Shown: positions 8,843-16,882, counted from the first letter of the stretch. The stretch is 27,174 bases of DNA from Acidobacteriaceae bacterium (GCA_030049955.1 JASIJX010000019.1:1-27174); one strand, 5' to 3'. Notes: generated from the letters alone by a model not told the origin. Program-made: numbers and translations.

Positions 8843-9304
8843 ATGCTTCTGCTGTGTGCTCTACTTCTCGGCGTGGTTGCGGGTCTTCGCTCCATGCTTG
8901 CTCCGGCGATTGTCAGTTGGTTCGCTCGCAATGGAGTGCTTGCCGTGGCGAATACTCCGCTTGCATTCATGGGATATCGGTTCACTCCCATTATCCTCAC
9001 TGTATTTGCCGTCGGAGAACTGATTGCCGACAAGCTGCCCAGGACGCCCAGCCGCAAAGCGCCGCTAGGGTTCATCGCTCGCATTTTGACTGGTGCACTG
9101 TCGGGTGCGACCGTCGGAGCAGCCGGTCATTCACCGGTGGCAGGCCTAATTCTTGGCGTCATCGGAGCGGTTGTTGGAACCTTCGGAGGCGCGGCAGCTC
9201 GCGCAAAACTCGCTGCAGCCTTTGGGCGTGATCTGCCCGCTGCCCTTCTTGAAGACGTTGTTGGGATAACGATTGCTGTGTTGTCCCTGATGGCAGTCAG
9301 GTGA
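8843..9304 (+). CDS. DUF4126-family integral membrane protein
   Basis: A 153-residue, strongly hydrophobic protein with about four membrane segments: near residues 1-20 (MLLLCALLLGVVAGL), a central segment around PIILTVFAVGELIADK, a Gly/Ala-rich segment GATVGAAGHSPVAGLILGVIGAVVGTFGG, and a C-terminal one (DVVGITIAVLSLMAV). The GVVAGLRSMLAPAIVSW start and the ELIADKLPRTPSR loop fit the DUF4126 family, whose function is unknown. Start ATG 8843 has the Shine-Dalgarno AAAGGA at 8831-8836, 6 bases upstream. It stands alone, ending 290 bases before the convergent response-regulator gene. The family call is from memory of the pattern. Confidence 0.75.
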   Translation: MLLLCALLLGVVAGLRSMLAPAIVSWFARNGVLAVANTPLAFMGYRFTPIILTVFAVGELIADKLPRTPSRKAPLGFIARILTGALSGATVGAAGHSPVAGLILGVIGAVVGTFGGAAARAKLAAAFGRDLPAALLEDVVGITIAVLSLMAVR

Positions 9305-9590
9305 AACGCAGCCTGTTCCCTGTTTCTCCTGCATGTGCGCAGCTTGTCGTTAAGATCCAGAGCCGACCTTGATCGCTCACGAGAAGCCCATTTATGTATG
9401 AGCAGGTCACTGCCGTCAAGTTTTTTCTTTAAGGGCGAGCTTCACAGTTTCGTCTCACGGACAATCTGCTTGTAAGACTCCTTCTTCCGAAGTTAGTGGT
9501 TGTCAACGCTGGGCTACCAGAAGCCGGTATTTTAGAGCCGAATGGATTTTACAAGTGCGCTAGCGTTGAATTGATTCTCTCCTGAACAAT

Positions 9591-10304
9591 TTACCGTTGA
9601 GAAGCTAAGAAGTTGCGAAAACGATATCCAACGTATCCATCGGTGACAATGTAGGTTGCGTCGGCTGGGCTATCGCCGAGTTTCTTGCGTAATTGGCCGA
9701 TAATCACCCGCAGGTGGCTACGATTCGGGAGCCCGCCGGAGAGGCCGAGTGCAGTATGCAGCCGCGCATGCGAAAGTGCATGACCGGCATGCGACATCAG
9801 CATCTTGAGCGTGTCAAATTCAAGCGGCGTCAAATGGATCTCTGTTCCGGATCGCTTGACACAGTGGCACACGGGATCGAGCATCACATCGCCCACTGTG
9901 ATCGGCACATCGTCTGGCGTTTCGGGAGCATGATAACGGCGGATGGCGGCGCGGATTCTGGCCGTCAACTCGCGAATCTGAAACGGCTTGGTCACGTAGT
10001 CATCGGCTCCGGCATTGAGCGCTGCCACTTTGTCGTCTTCACTGTCGCGAACAGTGAGCATAAGAACCGGGAGACGCGTAAAGATCCGCCGGATGCGGAT
10101 GCATGCGTCGATCCCTCCCAAGCCGGGCATGTTGATGTCAAGCAAAACGGCATCGTAATGTGTAGCTCGCAGGCTGGCCAATGCCTCTTCACCGTTGCTC
10201 GCCTCGCCCACCGCGAAGCCGAGAATGCCGAGCGTGGCGCGCAAGCTGCGGCGCAGCGATACATCATCCTCGACGATCAGAACTCTGCCTTGAGGTTCTT
10301 CCAC
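9591..10304 (-). CDS. KdpE-like OmpR-family response regulator
   Basis: DNA-binding response regulator of 237 residues. The receiver has the acidic pair Asp13/Asp14, phospho-acceptor Asp56 (VLLDINMPG), Thr84 and Lys106 (GADDYVTKPF). The C-terminal winged helix has LTPLEFDTLKMLMSHAG, then SHLRVIIGQLRKKLGDSPADATYIVTDGYVGYRFR, very like KdpE. The open frame extends far upstream to 10739 inside the kinase gene. I choose GTG 10304 because the Shine-Dalgarno AAGGAG lies about 7-8 bases upstream and the product then begins just before the receiver (RVLIVEDD). It overlaps the 3' end of the kinase gene by 41 bases, so the two are surely co-transcribed and probably translationally coupled. No kdpFABC genes are in the window, so its regulon may not be potassium uptake. 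Confidence 0.9.
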   Translation of the reverse strand: MEEPQGRVLIVEDDVSLRRSLRATLGILGFAVGEASNGEEALASLRATHYDAVLLDINMPGLGGIDACIRIRRIFTRLPVLMLTVRDSEDDKVAALNAGADDYVTKPFQIRELTARIRAAIRRYHAPETPDDVPITVGDVMLDPVCHCVKRSGTEIHLTPLEFDTLKMLMSHAGHALSHARLHTALGLSGGLPNRSHLRVIIGQLRKKLGDSPADATYIVTDGYVGYRFRNFLASQR

Positions 10305-11751
10305 CTCGTGTCTCCTTTCGGATTTGTGGGAGCGCCAGGAAAAATGTCGTGCCCGTCCCAGGATTGCTCTCCACCCATACATTGCCACGATGTGCTTCCG
10401 CGATTCTCTTCGTGACCGAGAGGCCGATGCCGTTTCCAGGCGCTTTGTACTGTGCATCCGCCGACCGGTAGAAGCGTTGAAAAATGCGCAACGTGTCTTC
10501 AGGAGAAATGTAGGAGCCCTCGTTCTGCACACTGAATACGATTTCGGAATCGGTAGATGTGGTATGCAGTGTGATTGGCGATGCTGCGCGGGCATATTTT
10601 GCAGCGTTGTCGACCACTTGAAAGAGAGCCATCTCCAGGAGTTGGCGGTCTGCCCATACAAAGCCCAGCTTGGCATCTGAGGAAAGACGCAGGGGATGAT
10701 TGTCGAGGACGGAATCGAACGACTCGCGGCAGTCGTCAAGAAAGTTGCTGAGTTCGATCTTCTCGTAATTAACCTTCAGAGTAGTCTCCGCGAGTTTAGC
10801 CATCCGCAGCACCTTACCTGTCAACTCCGCCAGACGCGAGGCCTCGCTCTCAATCAGAAAGGCGAGTTCCTTTTCTGTTTTTCCCAGCTTCTGAATCTCA
10901 AGCAGCCCGGAGCTAGCGGTCTGGATGGTGGCCAAAGGAGTTTTAAACGCATGAGCGAGGCCATCGAGAATCGCAGACCTGAGCTGCTCGCCGCGCCGCG
11001 AAGCTTCTGCGTTGCTCTCGGCAACGAATGAGTGCGCTCGCTCCAGAGCAAGCGCCGCCAAAGACGCGATGGCGTCCACGGATTTGCTGTCCAGATAACT
11101 ATCACGCGAAGAAGCGGCAATATAGAGTGCCCCCACCGGCCGGGTTCCAAGGCGCAGCACGCGCTTGAAGCGACGTGCGATGAGATCCGTTTCGGGAGCA
11201 TCGTTAAAGTAGGTCGCGCGAATCTCGTTTTCGGGGATAATTTCGCTTCCCGCCTTGTCCATTCGTGGCCTGCGCGCGTCCCAAATTGCCACATCATCCG
11301 CCATGAAGGTGTCACGAATAAGACTCGCAAGCTGCGTGCCAATCTCCTGGCTCCGATCCATCATGATGATGTCGCGGCTCGTCAGGTACAGCCGCTCCAG
11401 TCTTGTTCGCTCGTGATCGGCAGCCGACGTCTGACTGCGTAAGCGATTGGCAAATCGGCTGACAAATAGCGCGATCAGAAGGAAGATCGCCGACGAGATC
11501 CAATCCTGCGGATTCTCTTCATACAAGGAAAAGATTGGTGGGAAAAAGAAGTAGTCCAGCCCAGCGACGGCGCCGACTGACGCAACCGCAGCTTCGATGA
11601 AACCCCATCGAAAGGCGATCAGCATGACTACGAGAAGATCGACCAATCCCGCGGTAAGCGGTCTGAGATGCAGTCGATAGCTGACTGCTGCGATCAGAAC
11701 CAGGATGGGCACAGTTGCCGCGCTGCGAAGGAGGCGCTTGGCGCCGGACAT
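10264..11751 (-). CDS. Short KdpD-like sensor histidine kinase (DUF4118 membrane domain)
   Basis: Membrane histidine kinase of about 495 residues that should phosphorylate the overlapping response regulator. Four membrane helices of the KdpD/DUF4118 type fill residues about 10-110 (TVPILVLIAAVSYRLHL, LVDLLVVMLIAFRWGF, AVASVGAVAGLDYFFFPP, WISSAIFLLIALFVSRFANRL). A GAF-like region (about 130-250), HisKA with His267 in LAHAFKTPLATIQ, and HATPase with VVDNAAKYA and GNGIGLSVTKRIAEAH follow. It lacks the large N-terminal KdpD and UspA domains of classical KdpD (about 890 residues in E. coli). The longest frame begins at 11982, but that part is not domain-like. I start at ATG 11751 (MSGAKRLL), which has AGGA about 9 bases upstream. 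A competing ATG at 11755 is out of frame. Confidence 0.88.
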   Translation of the reverse strand: MSGAKRLLRSAATVPILVLIAAVSYRLHLRPLTAGLVDLLVVMLIAFRWGFIEAAVASVGAVAGLDYFFFPPIFSLYEENPQDWISSAIFLLIALFVSRFANRLRSQTSAADHERTRLERLYLTSRDIIMMDRSQEIGTQLASLIRDTFMADDVAIWDARRPRMDKAGSEIIPENEIRATYFNDAPETDLIARRFKRVLRLGTRPVGALYIAASSRDSYLDSKSVDAIASLAALALERAHSFVAESNAEASRRGEQLRSAILDGLAHAFKTPLATIQTASSGLLEIQKLGKTEKELAFLIESEASRLAELTGKVLRMAKLAETTLKVNYEKIELSNFLDDCRESFDSVLDNHPLRLSSDAKLGFVWADRQLLEMALFQVVDNAAKYARAASPITLHTTSTDSEIVFSVQNEGSYISPEDTLRIFQRFYRSADAQYKAPGNGIGLSVTKRIAEAHRGNVWVESNPGTGTTFFLALPQIRKETRGGRTSRQSSDRRG

Positions 11752-11877
11752 ACATGTTTTTCCTGATATTCCACGATACGCCGCAACCCGTAAGGATTCG
11801 GTAATGATGGGTTGTCCTTCGCGCCGTCGTTTTCTAAGTCTTGTCCGGAGATGCCGGATTTTCAAAAGTTGCAAAGA

Positions 11878-11919
11878 AACCGTAAACGATTCGCAATCGT
11901 TAGCGAGTCGTAACGGGTT
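11878..11919. promoter_or_regulatory. Large imperfect dyad between kinase operon and receptor 2
   Basis: The left arm AACCGTAAACGATTCGC (11878-11894) and right arm GCGAGTCGTAACGGGTT (11903-11919) are inverted copies with one mismatch and one shifted base in each. They flank AATCGTTA. Part of it also forms ACGATT-CGC-AATCGT. It lies in the divergent gap, 53 bases before the receptor start and 127 bases from the kinase start, so it may be an operator for either. The binding protein is unknown; the KdpE-like regulator is one candidate. Confidence 0.45.
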
Positions 11920-11939
11920 CAGGCATTGAATCATCTGTG

Positions 11940-11953
11940 CCAGGCATGCCTGG
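11940..11953. promoter_or_regulatory. Perfect 14-bp palindrome before receptor 2
   Basis: CCAGGCATGCCTGG reads identically on both strands. It ends 5 bases before the Shine-Dalgarno GGGAGG (11959-11964) of the receptor gene. It could be a repressor site or an mRNA hairpin that affects translation. Confidence 0.45.
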
Positions 11954-11971
11954 ATATTGGGAGGTTTCACA

Positions 11972-14900
11972 GTGAAGGGCACGACGAAAATCGCGCTTGC
12001 CAGTCAAGCCAACGTATCGCCCCTGACGGCGCACTCGATCATGGTTTTGCAATTGGAAAGATTCATAATTCTCGCCAGTGGGGCGTCACACAGGCCGGCC
12101 GGACACGGTTTGGCGTCGCGCCGGCCATCATGGCTCCAAGCCGGCTTTGCCGTTGGCGCTTTGCTCGTCTTGCTGACGCTGTTTGCCTTGGTAGCACCTC
12201 CGGCACGTGCACAGTCGACCTTTGGAAGTATTCGCGGATCCGTCCAGGACGTCTCCGGCGCAGCGATTCCAGGCGCGCAGGTCACATTGCATAGCATTGA
12301 CGAAAATACCGATCGCACGGTGGAGTCGGACGATGCAGGAAATTACGTTCTCGAGAACGTGGAGGCAGGAAAGTACACGCTTCACGCCAAGCGCACGGGA
12401 TTCGCCGACGCACAGGTCGATGGAATTTTGCTTGACGCCCGGCAAGATCTTCGTTTTGACATGAAGATGCCCGTGGCTTCGCAATCGACAACCGTCGAAG
12501 TCACCGCATCCGGTGCCGAGATTAACACTGAGAACGCGACTGTCGGCGACTTAAAAAACACGCAACAGATTGGCGAGCTGCCGCTGAATTCGCGCGCGGC
12601 AACAACCAGCCCCATCGCCGCGCTGGCAACTTCAGCCAATGTGCAGCAAGACAGCGAGGGCAACTTCGCCATCGGTGGCGCAACATCCAATATGGTCGGC
12701 TTGTCGGTTGACGGCATCTCGACCGTGAATGTGTGGACGAGTGGCGTTTCATTGGCAGCGGGCGCAGCCGGCGCCAACCCCTATCCCTCGTCCGAAGGCA
12801 TTTCAGAGCTCAAGGTTACAGCCTTCAATAACAATGCCGAGTTTTCGCAGGTGGCCGACGTCACTTTCACGACCAAGGCCGGCACGAATGCGTATCACGG
12901 CAGCCTGTTTGAGTACCTGCAAAATGACGCGCTTAATGCCGGCGCGTATAACTTTCCTGTCAAGGCTCCCGAGCGGTTCAATACCTTCGGCGGCAGCCTG
13001 GGCGGCCCGCTTTCCGTACACCATCTCTACGACGGACACAACAAGACGTTTTTCTTTTTCGACTACGAGGGCAATCGCAGGAGCACTGCGGAACCTGAGC
13101 AATATGCAGTCCCGACCGCTGCAGAACGCCAAGGGGACCTGAGCGCTCTCGAAGCGACGAATCCTTCTGAGATTCCTGCCGACCCGGGCAATCCGAATTG
13201 CCCCCAGTCGCCAACCGTCGGGTGCCTCATCAATCCCGCCACCGGATCGTTGGCGACGGGGCAGCCTTTCCCCAACTATCAGATCACCTCTTCTCTCAAC
13301 CAGTCTTCGGTGACATTGCTGAATGATTACTATCCGCTACCCAATGCGAACCTGGGAGGCGGACTTAACTACGAGACACTGGTTCCGACCCCCTCCAGCA
13401 CTAACGGGCTCGACGGGCGCATCGACTACGTGATCAACCCGAAGCAGCAAGTGTTTGCCCGCTTCAACTGGAAGAACCTGCTTGTTAATGTAGTTAATCC
13501 CCTGTTGCCCAATGATGTGGATACGGAGCACGACCGCAGTTTCCTGGTGTCGCACAACTACGAGATCACCAACAACATGGTGAATGAGTTGCGCTTCGGA
13601 TTCACGCATTCGATTCTCGCTCCGTATTTTTCGATCGAGGGCGCGGCGGCAATTTCGCAGCTCGGGCTGCAAGGCGTGAATGTTTCGCATCATCCAACGG
13701 ACGGCGGTTTCCCCAGCATCGTCTTCTCTGACGGCACCAACTTCACACCTATCGGTAGGGATCACGTTGGCCCGACCTACTCCAGCACCAACGAGCTGGC
13801 AGACAATCTCACCTACACTCACGGAAAGCACACCGTTCGCGGTGGTGTCGACCTCCGCTGGGCGCGGTTCGCCGTGCCTGAGATAGAAACACCGTCGGAT
13901 GACTACGGCCTGTTTACGTTCAATCAGGGCATCTTCACGGGTAGCTCGTTTGGGGATTTTCTGCTCGGCTATCCAAACACCACATACTTTGCGGTAACAG
14001 GGCCAAGAGACGACGCGGGAGGACCACAGTACGGATTTTATGGACAGGACGAATGGCAGGTAAACAATCACCTTACGCTGAACCTCGGCCTGCGCTGGGA
14101 GATCCTTCCGCCATTCGTCGACGCGAACGGCATTCAGGCCAACTTCGATCCCAGGACGAATTCAGTTATCGTCAATCATCGTCTCTACACGAATCTGGGC
14201 GGCCCCGTGCTGGCCTTTCTGCAGTCGTTCAATGCTTGTAATGCAGGTCCGGTGGGATGGGCCGCTCCCGCTGACACAGGGTATACTCCGTCGAGCTCGC
14301 TGCCCTGCACGAACGTTGTATCCAATGAGCAGGAGGGTCTCCCTCCGGGTTTGCGCCAGACGTATATGCGCAACCTCGATCCGCGCTTGAGCCTTGCCTA
14401 TCGCCCATTTGGGAACGACAAAACCGTCCTTCGCGCTGGCTTTGGCATCTTCACGGTCACCGCGCTCGGTCAACTGCAGAACAACAACGAAAGCAATCCC
14501 CAGGCGTCGGTCTATACCTATACCAACATGAACGCCAACGGCACGCCGTCGTTCCAGTTTCCGGATGTGGCGCCGCCGGGCATGCTCGGGCAGGCTCCTG
14601 TGGGGGGCGGAGAGATCGAACAGGCCACGGATCCGCACTATCGTGACGCCCAGGCGGCGCAATATAACCTCACGGTGGAGCGGGCGCTCACCAACACCAC
14701 GGCTCTGCGTGTGAGTTATGTCGGTATGGAATCCTATCGGCTGAACGTCACCACGAATCTGAACCAGCAAGTGCCGTCGAAGATGTCTCCCAATCTGAAT
14801 CCCATTCCGTTTCCGAACTGGGGAACGATCTTCTCGACGAACAACCTTGGCCATGAAACCTATCAGGCCATTGAAGTGCAAGCCACGCAGAGAACCTCCC

Positions 14901-15631
14901 ACGGCCTGACTTATCAGGCGAATTACACGTGGGCACACGATCTGAGCGATGCCCAGGGCGACGCGCCAACCGCCTTCCAGGGCGAGACTCGTTATGGGCT
15001 CGCCGATGAGGACCGGTTCAACATCAGTGGCAACCGCGGCAACGTGGTTGGCACGCGGCGCCAGCGCTTTATGCTGACGGGAACCTACGAGCTGCCCTAC
15101 GGCCAAGGCAGGCGCTGGTCAAGTTCCTCGCGAGTGCTCAATCGCGCACTGGGTGGTTGGAACCTGAACACCATCACACTGCTGGAAACGGGTCCGTTTC
15201 TAACTCCGATGATGAGCGTGAGCCTGGATCAGACCAACACAGATCCAGCCGCAGCCGGCGTAACCGTAGTTCGTCCTGACCTGGTTGGTAATCCGATTCC
15301 CGCGCACCGCACGAGGGCCGAGTACTTCAACATCAATGCCTTTGCGCCGCCTCCGGCGGGAGCAGGCCGCGTGGGCAACGCCAGCGTTGGCAGCCTGGAG
15401 GGTCCGGGAACTGAAGTTGTGAACGCCGGACTGGCAAAGGTTATGGATTTGCACGAAAACACGCACCTTCGCTTTGAAGCAACATTTACCAACGTGCTGA
15501 ACCACACCAACCTTGCCCCTCCGGTAACGGACATCAGCAATCCTGCAGCATTTGGCGCGCTCACTACAGCGCAATCAGCAGAGAGTGCCGGAAACCGCAC
15601 AGGCCAGGTCGCACTACGGGTCGATTTCTAA
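11972..15631 (+). CDS. Oar-like TonB-dependent receptor with carboxypeptidase regulatory domain (2)
   Basis: Outer-membrane protein of about 1219 residues, substrate unknown. After the signal sequence comes a carboxypeptidase-regulatory-like domain (GSVQDVSGAAIPGAQVTLHS, DDAGNYVLENVEAGKYTLHAK), then a plug with GELPLNSRAATTSP and a TonB-type barrel with repeated Y-x-Q/F-Y-G-Q-D segments (YGFYGQDEWQVNNHLTLNLGLRWE). The C-terminus is VALRVDF. The longest frame starts with TTG 11957; the Shine-Dalgarno GGGAGG at 11959-11964 sits 7 bases before GTG 11972, which I choose. This leaves an unusually long N-region of about 55 residues before the hydrophobic core (GFAVGALLVLLTLFALV) and the cleavage ARA-QS near residue 80. 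A shorter start at a TTG near residue 47 would give a normal signal peptide but has no ribosome site. It is divergent from the KdpD/KdpE-like pair. Confidence 0.9.
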   Translation: MKGTTKIALASQANVSPLTAHSIMVLQLERFIILASGASHRPAGHGLASRRPSWLQAGFAVGALLVLLTLFALVAPPARAQSTFGSIRGSVQDVSGAAIPGAQVTLHSIDENTDRTVESDDAGNYVLENVEAGKYTLHAKRTGFADAQVDGILLDARQDLRFDMKMPVASQSTTVEVTASGAEINTENATVGDLKNTQQIGELPLNSRAATTSPIAALATSANVQQDSEGNFAIGGATSNMVGLSVDGISTVNVWTSGVSLAAGAAGANPYPSSEGISELKVTAFNNNAEFSQVADVTFTTKAGTNAYHGSLFEYLQNDALNAGAYNFPVKAPERFNTFGGSLGGPLSVHHLYDGHNKTFFFFDYEGNRRSTAEPEQYAVPTAAERQGDLSALEATNPSEIPADPGNPNCPQSPTVGCLINPATGSLATGQPFPNYQITSSLNQSSVTLLNDYYPLPNANLGGGLNYETLVPTPSSTNGLDGRIDYVINPKQQVFARFNWKNLLVNVVNPLLPNDVDTEHDRSFLVSHNYEITNNMVNELRFGFTHSILAPYFSIEGAAAISQLGLQGVNVSHHPTDGGFPSIVFSDGTNFTPIGRDHVGPTYSSTNELADNLTYTHGKHTVRGGVDLRWARFAVPEIETPSDDYGLFTFNQGIFTGSSFGDFLLGYPNTTYFAVTGPRDDAGGPQYGFYGQDEWQVNNHLTLNLGLRWEILPPFVDANGIQANFDPRTNSVIVNHRLYTNLGGPVLAFLQSFNACNAGPVGWAAPADTGYTPSSSLPCTNVVSNEQEGLPPGLRQTYMRNLDPRLSLAYRPFGNDKTVLRAGFGIFTVTALGQLQNNNESNPQASVYTYTNMNANGTPSFQFPDVAPPGMLGQAPVGGGEIEQATDPHYRDAQAAQYNLTVERALTNTTALRVSYVGMESYRLNVTTNLNQQVPSKMSPNLNPIPFPNWGTIFSTNNLGHETYQAIEVQATQRTSHGLTYQANYTWAHDLSDAQGDAPTAFQGETRYGLADEDRFNISGNRGNVVGTRRQRFMLTGTYELPYGQGRRWSSSSRVLNRALGGWNLNTITLLETGPFLTPMMSVSLDQTNTDPAAAGVTVVRPDLVGNPIPAHRTRAEYFNINAFAPPPAGAGRVGNASVGSLEGPGTEVVNAGLAKVMDLHENTHLRFEATFTNVLNHTNLAPPVTDISNPAAFGALTTAQSAESAGNRTGQVALRVDF

Positions 15632-15675
15632 TCACGATTCTGTAACGCGGGGCTCGGCTTACGCCCGGGCCCCGG

Positions 15676-15904
15676 TCTCGTCCCGGCAAGCCAACCGACA
15701 ATGCGTTCGTCGAGTCGTTCAATGGCACTTTCCGGGCTGAATGCCTGGACACCAACTGGTTCGCTTCGTTAACCGAAGCAAAGCAAATTTGTGAGTCGTC
15801 CTCACAGGGCTCTGGCCAATCGCACGCCGGCAGAGTTCGCCAGTCAGATCGCAGTTAGCCGCGATCTGACTGAAGCAAAAACAAGCCAAAGACTAACCAT
15901 CTAG
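15676..15904 (+). pseudogene. IS3-family transposase (OrfB, integrase core) 3' remnant
   Basis: One frame from 15676 reads SRPGKPTDNAFVESFNGTFR and AECLDTNWFASLTEAKQIC, the classic C-terminal DDE region of IS3-family OrfB, including the catalytic Glu of VESFNG. At about 15793 the sense moves to a second frame reading SRPHRALANRTPAEFASQIA, up to TAG 15902-15904. The linking residues expected in this family (about E-x-W-R-x-D-Y-N-E) are absent, which indicates a short internal deletion. Everything upstream of 15676, including OrfA and the rest of the integrase core, is missing. It begins 44 bases after the receptor 2 stop codon and is certainly inactive. Confidence 0.85.
15841..15872. repeat. 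Perfect 12-bp inverted repeat inside IS3 remnant
   Basis: CAGTCAGATCGC (15841-15852) and GCGATCTGACTG (15861-15872) are exact complements around an 8-base loop (AGTTAGCC). No T-run follows on either strand. The sequence is also coding in the transposase frame (QIAVSRDLT), so the symmetry may be partly coincidental. Confidence 0.5.
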
Positions 15905-16065
15905 TTGGCACTGCTTTTCCAGGCCCTTCAAACCTGTCGAAGACTAACACTGCGCTTGATACAAAAACTCCGGTCCCCTTACTCGCCGATGAGTGCTAAG
16001 CCCTGTTGGCATCCTTTAACGGGCCATTTCCCGTGTCCCATAATCGGACAATCTATGCTTTTCTC
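15905..16065. other. Intergenic sequence between IS3 remnant and operator
   Basis: No gene, RNA or repeat could be supported here. A small hairpin-like ACGGG/CCCGT pair near 16019-16034 is too weak to interpret. Confidence 0.4.
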
Positions 16066-16096
16066 TTGACTATATCCTAGGGGGGTATGGTAAAAG
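16066..16096 (+). promoter_or_regulatory. Promoter with CsoR/RcnR/FrmR-like operator in the spacer
   Basis: A near-consensus -35 TTGACT (16066-16071) is followed by ATATCCTAGGGGGGTAT (16072-16088), a G-rich pseudo-palindrome. Its outer arms pair (ATA/TAT, CC/GG) around a G-tract. This resembles operators of the CsoR/RcnR/FrmR (DUF156) repressor family, which respond to copper, nickel/cobalt, formaldehyde or persulfide. The -10 is weak: TGGTAA, GGTAAA or TAAAAG depending on a 16-19 base spacer. No DUF156 repressor gene is in the window. The pattern is seen directly; the family match is from memory. Confidence 0.5.
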
Positions 16097-16144
16097 AGTG
16101 GAGGCGTCAATTTCGGCTACTTCCGAATGCCGCCGCGAGGACAT

Positions 16145-16222
16145 ATGAAAACCGAAACCGCGTTAGAACCTCCACGATGCTGGAGCGTTTTCCTGCGCTG
16201 TGACGGTGAGAATCTCGACTAG
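16145..16222 (+). CDS. Possible 25-residue peptide (sORF-A)
   Basis: ATG 16145 is preceded by GAGGA 4 bases upstream and opens a 25-codon frame, MKTETALEPPRCWSVFLRCDGENLD, ending at TAG 16220-16222. It is the first ORF of note after the CsoR-like promoter. It carries two cysteines (Cys12, Cys19) and no recognisable domain. The stop codon overlaps the inverted repeat ACTAGCG-CC-CGCTAGT (16218-16233), which could form a stem at the end of the ORF. It could be a leader peptide, a metal-binding peptide, or a chance frame. No homology is known to me. Confidence 0.35.
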   Translation: MKTETALEPPRCWSVFLRCDGENLD

Positions 16223-16424
16223 CGCCCGCTAGTTGTCCTGCTCGCTACTCACAGTGCGTGATCCTGTTTGAGTGAGTGAGCAGAAACCACCCGGATGTCA
16301 AAAGTCCGGCGGCTCTACACACCCCTCCTAATACCAAAGTCTGGCGAACTGGCGCGCCTGAGGCGCGGGCTTGAGCATTGGCCCGTCCGACTCGGATGCC
16401 GCTCTGTGCCGGAAGGAGGACGAC
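16223..16424. other. Untranslated stretch with stem-loop potential
   Basis: Between sORF-A and sORF-B I see no gene. Bases 16238-16283 can form an interrupted stem: CTGCTC pairs with GAGCAG and ACTCA with TGAGT around a bulge. An antisense frame exists over this region but has no ribosome site or protein-like pattern. Confidence 0.35.
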
Positions 16425-16604
16425 ATGACCGAAATCATTCTCACTTTTCCTGTTCGCAGAACAGGTCCGCTGTCCTGTGTCTGGATCAAGACCGGCAATC
16501 CAGCCCAGCCGCTGGCCTGCAGGTGGATACCTCGCGAGGAACCTGGCGGGAATCTTACCCCGACTGAAGTGACTGAGCCGCAGAGGCACAGCTTCTGCGC
16601 ATAG
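16425..16604 (+). CDS. Small protein with two LxCxWI motifs (sORF-B)
   Basis: A 59-residue frame preceded by a very strong Shine-Dalgarno (GGAAGGAGG at 16411-16419, 5 bases before ATG). The product MTEIILTFPVRRTGPLSCVW and onward has no signal peptide or membrane segment. It contains a duplicated motif, L-S-C18-V-W-I and L-A-C32-R-W-I, 14 residues apart, plus a third cysteine next to the C-terminus (SFCA). The repeated Cys-x-Trp pairs suggest ligand binding or disulfide formation (inference). I do not recognise the family. The longest frame would start at 16371, but only ATG 16425 has a ribosome site. The start of the frame also contains the DNA inverted repeat CCTGTTC-GCA-GAACAGG (16449-16465). 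Confidence 0.6.
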   Translation: MTEIILTFPVRRTGPLSCVWIKTGNPAQPLACRWIPREEPGGNLTPTEVTEPQRHSFCA

Positions 16605-16657
16605 TCATCTTCAAAGCCCGCAATTTGCTAATCAACGCAGGACAAACGGAGGAATTG

Positions 16658-16729
16658 ATGGACGAAAACCCCGAACCACAAGAGCCTCCGCTGTTGCGAA
16701 GGAAGAATATCTCCACGGCGAGTCGTTGA
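16658..16729 (+). CDS. Possible 23-residue peptide (sORF-C)
   Basis: ATG 16658 follows the Shine-Dalgarno GGAGGA (16648-16653) at 4 bases and encodes MDENPEPQEPPLLRRKNIST and three more residues, ending at TGA 16727-16729. The first half is acidic and proline-rich, the second basic. There is no known domain. It lies 53 bases after sORF-B and 153 bases before receptor 3, in the same direction, so it may belong to the same transcript. The ribosome site is good but a 23-codon frame is short enough to arise by chance. Confidence 0.35.
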   Translation: MDENPEPQEPPLLRRKNISTASR

Positions 16730-16882
16730 TCCCTCCTGCCCCATCTGGCTCGTCGCGGAGTTAAGGCGACAGAGCAAGCGAAACAATTTTCGCACGCTCT
16801 CGATAAGAGATCCACTGCGGGCGCCTCATGGCGCTCATACAGAACGCTTGGCGTGTGCCCATGCGTGACTGGAGGAGAGCTT

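Noticed and set aside
9693..10415. 240-codon plus-strand frame
   Set aside because: Antisense to the well-supported response regulator gene.
10305..10739. N-terminal extension of the response regulator
   Set aside because: It lies inside the kinase frame; the product would have a 145-residue non-domain extension, and GTG 10304 has a proper ribosome site.
14162..15106. 314-codon minus-strand frame
   Set aside because: Antisense shadow of receptor 2; high GC makes such long open frames common.
16449..16465. LexA-like site CCTGTTC-GCA-GAACAGG
   Set aside because: Located inside a small coding frame, and the half-site spacing does not match the known LexA boxes (CTGT-N8-ACAG or GAAC-N4-GTTC).
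16245..16589. 114-codon minus-strand frame
   Set aside because: Overlaps sORF-B antisense, lacks a ribosome site, and has no domain-like sequence.
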